Positions 60,530-64,000 of a stretch of 64,000 nt of DNA are shown here, in pieces; the first letter of the stretch is position 1, and every line of letters starts with the position of its first letter. The DNA is from Kineosporia babensis (GTDB lineage: Bacteria; Actinomycetota; Actinomycetes; Actinomycetales; Kineosporiaceae): contig NZ_JAJOMB010000012.1 of the NCBI RefSeq assembly GCF_021129305.1, forward strand, positions 62,001 through 126,000, in the 5' to 3' direction. The notes under the pieces were generated by a model that saw only the letters and a program-made list of their open reading frames with translations, did no database searches and was not told where the DNA came from. The position numbers and the translations under genes are program-made.

Positions 60530-61381
60530 TCAGAACAGGGTGGCGGGCTCGATCGGCTCGGGTTCGGGCAAGGGTTTCAAACCGGGGACGTGGACGCGCA
60601 CCTCTTCGTGGAAGCGGCGGGCCAGCCGGGGCGCGTCCACGTTGTCGGGCGTGTGCAGGAAGAACGTGGGGGAGCGGCCTTCCTGCAGCCAGGCCGCCAC
60701 GACCTCGACCCAGTACTGCCAGCCGGCCACGGTCGCGGCCTCGTCGTCCCGGCCCAGGTAGCGCACGGTCGGGCGGTCGGTCAGCGCAGCCGAGCGGCGC
60801 GGCAGCCGGGGTTTGCGCTCCCAGGCCTCGCGTTCGGCGTCGCTGGTCGGCGGCTTCTCGAAGAAGGCGGTGGTGTCGAACGGAACCCACTCGGCCCCCA
60901 CCCGGGCGCAGAGCCGCTCCAGCCGCTGGGTCTCGGCCGGGTCGGTGAAGAAGGCCGGGTGGCGCACCTCGACGGCGCAGCGCTGCTGCGGCGGAAGCTT
61001 TTTCAGGAAGTCGTACAGCGCGGTCAGGTCGCCTGGCCCGAACGAGTTCGGCAACTGGACCCAGAGCGGCTCCAGGCGCGGGCCCAGCGGCTCGATCACC
61101 TCGAGGAAGGCCCGCAGCTCGGCATCCACGTGGTTCAGGCGCCGGTCGTGGGTGATGGTGCGCGGCAGTTTGACTGCGAACCGGAAGCTCTCGGGAGTCT
61201 GCTCGGCCCAGGTCTGCACCGTGGCCTGACTCGGGACGGCGTAGAACGTGGTGTTGCCCTCGACCGCGTTGCACCACTGGGCGTAGTGCCGCAGCCGCTG
61301 CCCGGCGTCCGCCGACTTCGGCGAGATCCGGCCTGACCAGGACTTGTGGGTCCACATCGCGCACCCCACGTGCAGCTGCAC
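60530..61381 (-). CDS. DUF72 family protein
   Basis: A 283-residue TIM-barrel-like protein. Family text: HVGCAMWTHKSW at the N-terminus, HYAQWCNAVEGNTTFYAVPS, FAVKLPRTITHDRRL, VWVQLPNSFGP-like WVQLPNSFGPGDL, CAVEVRHPAFF, and FFLHTPDNVDAPRLA near the end. The GTG start at 61,381 lies 3 bases after the stop of the carboxypeptidase gene, so they form an operon. The biochemical role of DUF72 is unclear. Confidence 0.9.
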   Translation of the reverse strand: MQLHVGCAMWTHKSWSGRISPKSADAGQRLRHYAQWCNAVEGNTTFYAVPSQATVQTWAEQTPESFRFAVKLPRTITHDRRLNHVDAELRAFLEVIEPLGPRLEPLWVQLPNSFGPGDLTALYDFLKKLPPQQRCAVEVRHPAFFTDPAETQRLERLCARVGAEWVPFDTTAFFEKPPTSDAEREAWERKPRLPRRSAALTDRPTVRYLGRDDEAATVAGWQYWVEVVAAWLQEGRSPTFFLHTPDNVDAPRLARRFHEEVRVHVPGLKPLPEPEPIEPATLF

Positions 61382-61384
61382 GGT

Positions 61385-62683
61385 TCAGTACCGGCGGCGC
61401 GAGCGTTGCTGCCGGGCGCGCATCTTGCGAGCCCGGGCGCGCCGGCTGTTGGCGAGAACCGGCCGCAGGCCGAAGAACAGGGCCGCGGCGAGCAGCAGGG
61501 CACTGGCGCCGGCGACCGGCCAGAAGCGCAGCATCGGGTTCTGCGGATCGGTGGCGGCGGAGGCGGGCAGAGCGGCGTTCACGTCTTCGGACCCGCCTAG
61601 AGCCTGGACCGAGGGTTCGGGTGCCTCGGCGGCGGAAAGGGTTTTGGCCTCCGGGATGTCCGGACCGGTCATCGCGGTCAGCTCGCCGGGCTTGATCAGC
61701 GAGCCCACCGGGTTGGCCTTCTGGCCGTACTTGAAGGCCCACTCCAGCAGGTCGCCGGTGGGGGTGAAGACCCGGCCGTCGGCCCGCATGATGACCGCGA
61801 TGTAGTTGTGCCCCTTGTACTTGGCGCTGGCGACGTTGGAGGCCAGGGCCTTGCTGGTGTAGCCGTTCTTGATCCCGGTGACGCCTGGGATGTAGCCCAG
61901 CAGCCGGTTGTGGTTCTGGGTCTGGTAGCGCTTGCGCTTGGCGCCCAGCGACTTTCCCTGGTCCGGGAACGCGTACGAGGGGGTGACCATGATCTTGGCC
62001 AGCTGCTCGTCCTGCAGGGCGGCCGAGCCGGCCAGCGCCAGGTCGTACGCGCTGCTCACCTGGCCCTTGGCGTCCAGCCCGCTGGTGTTGCGGATCACCG
62101 TGTCGAACGCGCCCAGTTCCTGCGCCTTGGCCCGCATCAGCTCGATCGCCGCATCGTTGCCGCCGACCAGATTGCCCAGGGCGTTGGCGGTGTCGTTGCC
62201 GCTGCTCATCAGCAGGCCGTGCAGCAGGTCGTCGACGGTGTAACGGGAGCCCTCGACGATGCCGACCCGGGTGCCGTCGATGTTCGCGTCCTCGAAAGTG
62301 CCGGTGTAGACCTGTTCCGGATCCAGGCCGGGGGCCAGGGCCAGCGAGGTGAACACCTTCAGCGTGGAGGCCGGGGCCAACGGCACGTGCACGTTCTTGG
62401 CCGCGATGATCTCGCGCGAGTCCAGGTCGGCGACCAGCCACGCCGTCGCCTTGGGGGCGGGCGGCCGTGGAACCCCGGCGGGCAGGTTGGTGAGCACCTT
62501 GCGGCTGATCAGCCGCTCGCCACCGACCCAGGACCGGGCCGCCGGGGCCACGAACTTCTTCTTCGGCTCCGGGGAGGCCACCCGGGCCTCGGCGAAACCG
62601 GCTGTGCCCAGGGTCAAACCGGCGGCTACGGCGGTGGCGGCGAACAGGCGCAGCGGTCGCCGGGATCGGTAGGAACTGGACAT
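61385..62683 (-). CDS. D-alanyl-D-alanine carboxypeptidase (PBP5/DacB-like)
   Basis: A 432-residue peptidoglycan enzyme; the ATG at 62,683 gives a clear signal peptide (RLFAATAVAAGLTLGTAGFA). Penicillin-binding motifs: SxxK in APASTLKVF, SxN in LMSSGNDTANALG, and KxG in GIKNGYTSKALASN (KNG in place of KTG). A C-terminal membrane helix (FWPVAGASALLLAAALFFGL) and a very basic tail anchor it. It trims D-Ala from stem peptides. The longer frame to 62,752 has no better start. Confidence 0.9.
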   Translation of the reverse strand: MSSSYRSRRPLRLFAATAVAAGLTLGTAGFAEARVASPEPKKKFVAPAARSWVGGERLISRKVLTNLPAGVPRPPAPKATAWLVADLDSREIIAAKNVHVPLAPASTLKVFTSLALAPGLDPEQVYTGTFEDANIDGTRVGIVEGSRYTVDDLLHGLLMSSGNDTANALGNLVGGNDAAIELMRAKAQELGAFDTVIRNTSGLDAKGQVSSAYDLALAGSAALQDEQLAKIMVTPSYAFPDQGKSLGAKRKRYQTQNHNRLLGYIPGVTGIKNGYTSKALASNVASAKYKGHNYIAVIMRADGRVFTPTGDLLEWAFKYGQKANPVGSLIKPGELTAMTGPDIPEAKTLSAAEAPEPSVQALGGSEDVNAALPASAATDPQNPMLRFWPVAGASALLLAAALFFGLRPVLANSRRARARKMRARQQRSRRRY

Positions 62684-62779
62684 CGTGCGTCCGAGACTAC
62701 CTGCCGTTCCCAGCGGCCAGAAGGAAATCCCCTGCACTCTCGGTGTGGTCAACCCCTCACCGAAAGTACTCGGCGCAGC

Positions 62780-63994
62780 TCAGGAGGCGACCACGGCATC
62801 GGCGGCGAGGACACTGCGGTAGTGCCCGAGCAGTTCGTCGCCGAGCATCTCCCAGGTGTTGCGCTGCACGCCCACCCGGCCGGCCGCGCCCATCCAGCGG
62901 CGCTGCTGCGGGTCGTTCACCAGGGTCTGCACGCAACGGCGCAGGTCGTCGTCGTCCTCGGGGGCGTAGAGCATGCCGTTCGTACCCGGGGTCACCAGGT
63001 CGAGCGGTCCGCCGGCGGCCGGTGCGACCACCGGAACTCCGCTGGCCATCGCCTCCTGCAAGGTCTGCCCGAAGGTCTCGGCGGTACCGGTGTGCACGAA
63101 CAGGTCCAGCGCGGCGAAGGTGTCGGCCAGGCCGTCGCCGTCCTGCCAGCCGACGAACGTGGCGTTCTTCAGGGTGCGCTCCAGCACCTTGCGATGCGGG
63201 CCGTCGCCGGCGATCACCAGGCGCACGTTGGGCAGACCGTCCAGGGCGGCCAGCCGGTCCACCCGCTTCTCGGTGGCCAGGCGGCCGACATATCCGAGGA
63301 GAACCTCACCGTTCGGGGCGAGCCGGGCGCGCAGGTCCTGCACGGCCGGGCTCTGGCGGCGGTCGGGATGGAACCGCTCGCTGTCCACCCCGCGCTGCCA
63401 CAGCGCCAGCCGGGGGATCGCATGCTCGCGCAGCTCCTCCAGGGCCGGGGTGGAGGGGGCCAGGGTCAGATCGGCCTGGGAGTGGATCCGGCGCACCCAC
63501 CGCCAGGCGGTGCTGGCCAGCGCGCCCATGTGGTGACGGGCCGCGAAAGCCGGTACGTCGGTCTGGAACACGGCCACACTCGGCACTCCGAGCTGCCCGG
63601 CCGCGGTCACTCCGACGGCGCCCAGGACGAAGGGGGAGGCGAGGTGGACGATGTCCGGACGAAAACCCGAGAGCGTGCGCAGCACCTTGGAGCTGGGCAT
63701 GCCGACCGGGAACTGGCGGTAGCTGAACGAGGGCACGCCGACCACCGGGAAGCCGGCGAAGCTCTGCGGAGCCGGGCCGGGGCAGATGACGACGGCCTCG
63801 TGGCCACGCCGGGCCAGGTGCTCCAGCACCCGGCAGACGCTGTTCGTGACGCCGTTGCCGGTGGGCAGGAACGATTCGGCGACGATCGCGACCCGCAGCG
63901 GACCCGGTCCGGGACCGCCTGCGGCACAAGGGAGCACGGGGGCAGAGGTGGGCCGGTCCCGGTGGAGGAGGCTCAGCTCGGGGGTACCCGTCAC
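62780..63994 (-). CDS. GT4-family glycosyltransferase
   Basis: A 404-residue transferase starting GTG at 63,994, near the window edge. The N-terminal Rossmann domain has VAIVAESFLPTGNGVTNSV and VVICPGPAP. The C-terminal domain has LLGYVGRLATEKRVDRLAAL, LVIAGDGPHRKVLE and the E(x7)E motif in TAETFGQTLQEAMASGVPVV. This is close to the actinobacterial mannosyltransferase group (MgtA/PimB-like), which builds mannosylated lipids. A link to manA seven genes away is plausible but not shown. The start might be further upstream outside the window. Confidence 0.88.
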   Translation of the reverse strand: MTGTPELSLLHRDRPTSAPVLPCAAGGPGPGPLRVAIVAESFLPTGNGVTNSVCRVLEHLARRGHEAVVICPGPAPQSFAGFPVVGVPSFSYRQFPVGMPSSKVLRTLSGFRPDIVHLASPFVLGAVGVTAAGQLGVPSVAVFQTDVPAFAARHHMGALASTAWRWVRRIHSQADLTLAPSTPALEELREHAIPRLALWQRGVDSERFHPDRRQSPAVQDLRARLAPNGEVLLGYVGRLATEKRVDRLAALDGLPNVRLVIAGDGPHRKVLERTLKNATFVGWQDGDGLADTFAALDLFVHTGTAETFGQTLQEAMASGVPVVAPAAGGPLDLVTPGTNGMLYAPEDDDDLRRCVQTLVNDPQQRRWMGAAGRVGVQRNTWEMLGDELLGHYRSVLAADAVVAS

Positions 63995-64000
63995 AGTCTC

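Noticed and set aside
1-64000. CRISPR arrays, tRNA or rRNA genes, insertion sequences
   Set aside because: No regularly spaced repeats, cloverleaf-like segments, rRNA text or transposase genes were recognised in the window.

Overview
The window is high-GC DNA with GTG starts, dense codon-overlap operons, a PknG/GlnX/GlnH signalling locus and a ZTP-type riboswitch in front of glyA-folD. Together these point to an actinobacterium (Actinomycetota), possibly near Kineosporiales or similar soil lineages; the genus cannot be fixed from sequence alone. No rRNA, tRNA or CRISPR array was seen.

Left chromosomal part (1-29.6 kb): a partial PGQ-repeat membrane protein, then purN-purH-DUF3017 (purine synthesis). 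Next is a long same-strand cluster (4.3-17.2 kb) with a TelA-like protein, a CbbX-type AAA+ ATPase, a GlnX-like four-helix membrane protein, a GlnH-like lipoprotein, a coiled-coil protein, the PknG kinase, a PP2C phosphatase, a vWA protein and an FHA protein. Several of these carry small zinc ribbons. The cluster reads as one envelope amino-acid-sensing phospho-signalling unit, ending in a strong hairpin. After it come two secreted proteins, purU, a membrane-anchored GH26 glycosidase, a SUKH-like protein, riboswitch-controlled glyA-folD, an M20 amidohydrolase and one member of a three-member membrane-anchored protein family.

Integrated element (29,614-48,229, about 18.6 kb): an actinomycete integrative element (AICE-like) has split the chromosomal exonuclease III gene xthA. 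The 5' 214 codons lie at 28,973-29,614 and the last 48 codons at 48,228-48,374, with a GGA core shared at both junctions. The backbone is a large serine integrase, an HUH-type Rep, an FtsK-like transfer ATPase, an SCO3933-family regulator, a GntR/UTRA repressor, an XRE regulator with a divergent flavoprotein, and several tiny overlapping genes. Just inside the left junction the element carries a complete xthA of its own, recoded at the DNA level and positioned to be read from the host xthA promoter. This looks like a built-in repair of the gene it destroys. Next to it is a lower-GC cargo block: a PD-(D/E)XK-like nuclease, a DUF4062-TPR protein, and a three-gene operon of an Abi_C/HEPN-like protein, a nucleotidyltransferase and a PPP-type phosphoesterase. 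This block resembles an anti-phage defence island and may hold an undescribed system.

Right chromosomal part (48.2-64 kb): two toxin-antitoxin modules in which the antitoxins are intact but the toxins look broken, a PD40-repeat secreted protein, a YihY-family membrane protein, a 2'-5' RNA ligase-like protein, trpS, an alpha/beta-hydrolase that lacks its serine nucleophile, manA with a 31-residue membrane peptide, a TPR-like protein, two more members of the membrane-anchored family, a DUF72 protein, a D-Ala-D-Ala carboxypeptidase and a GT4 glycosyltransferase.
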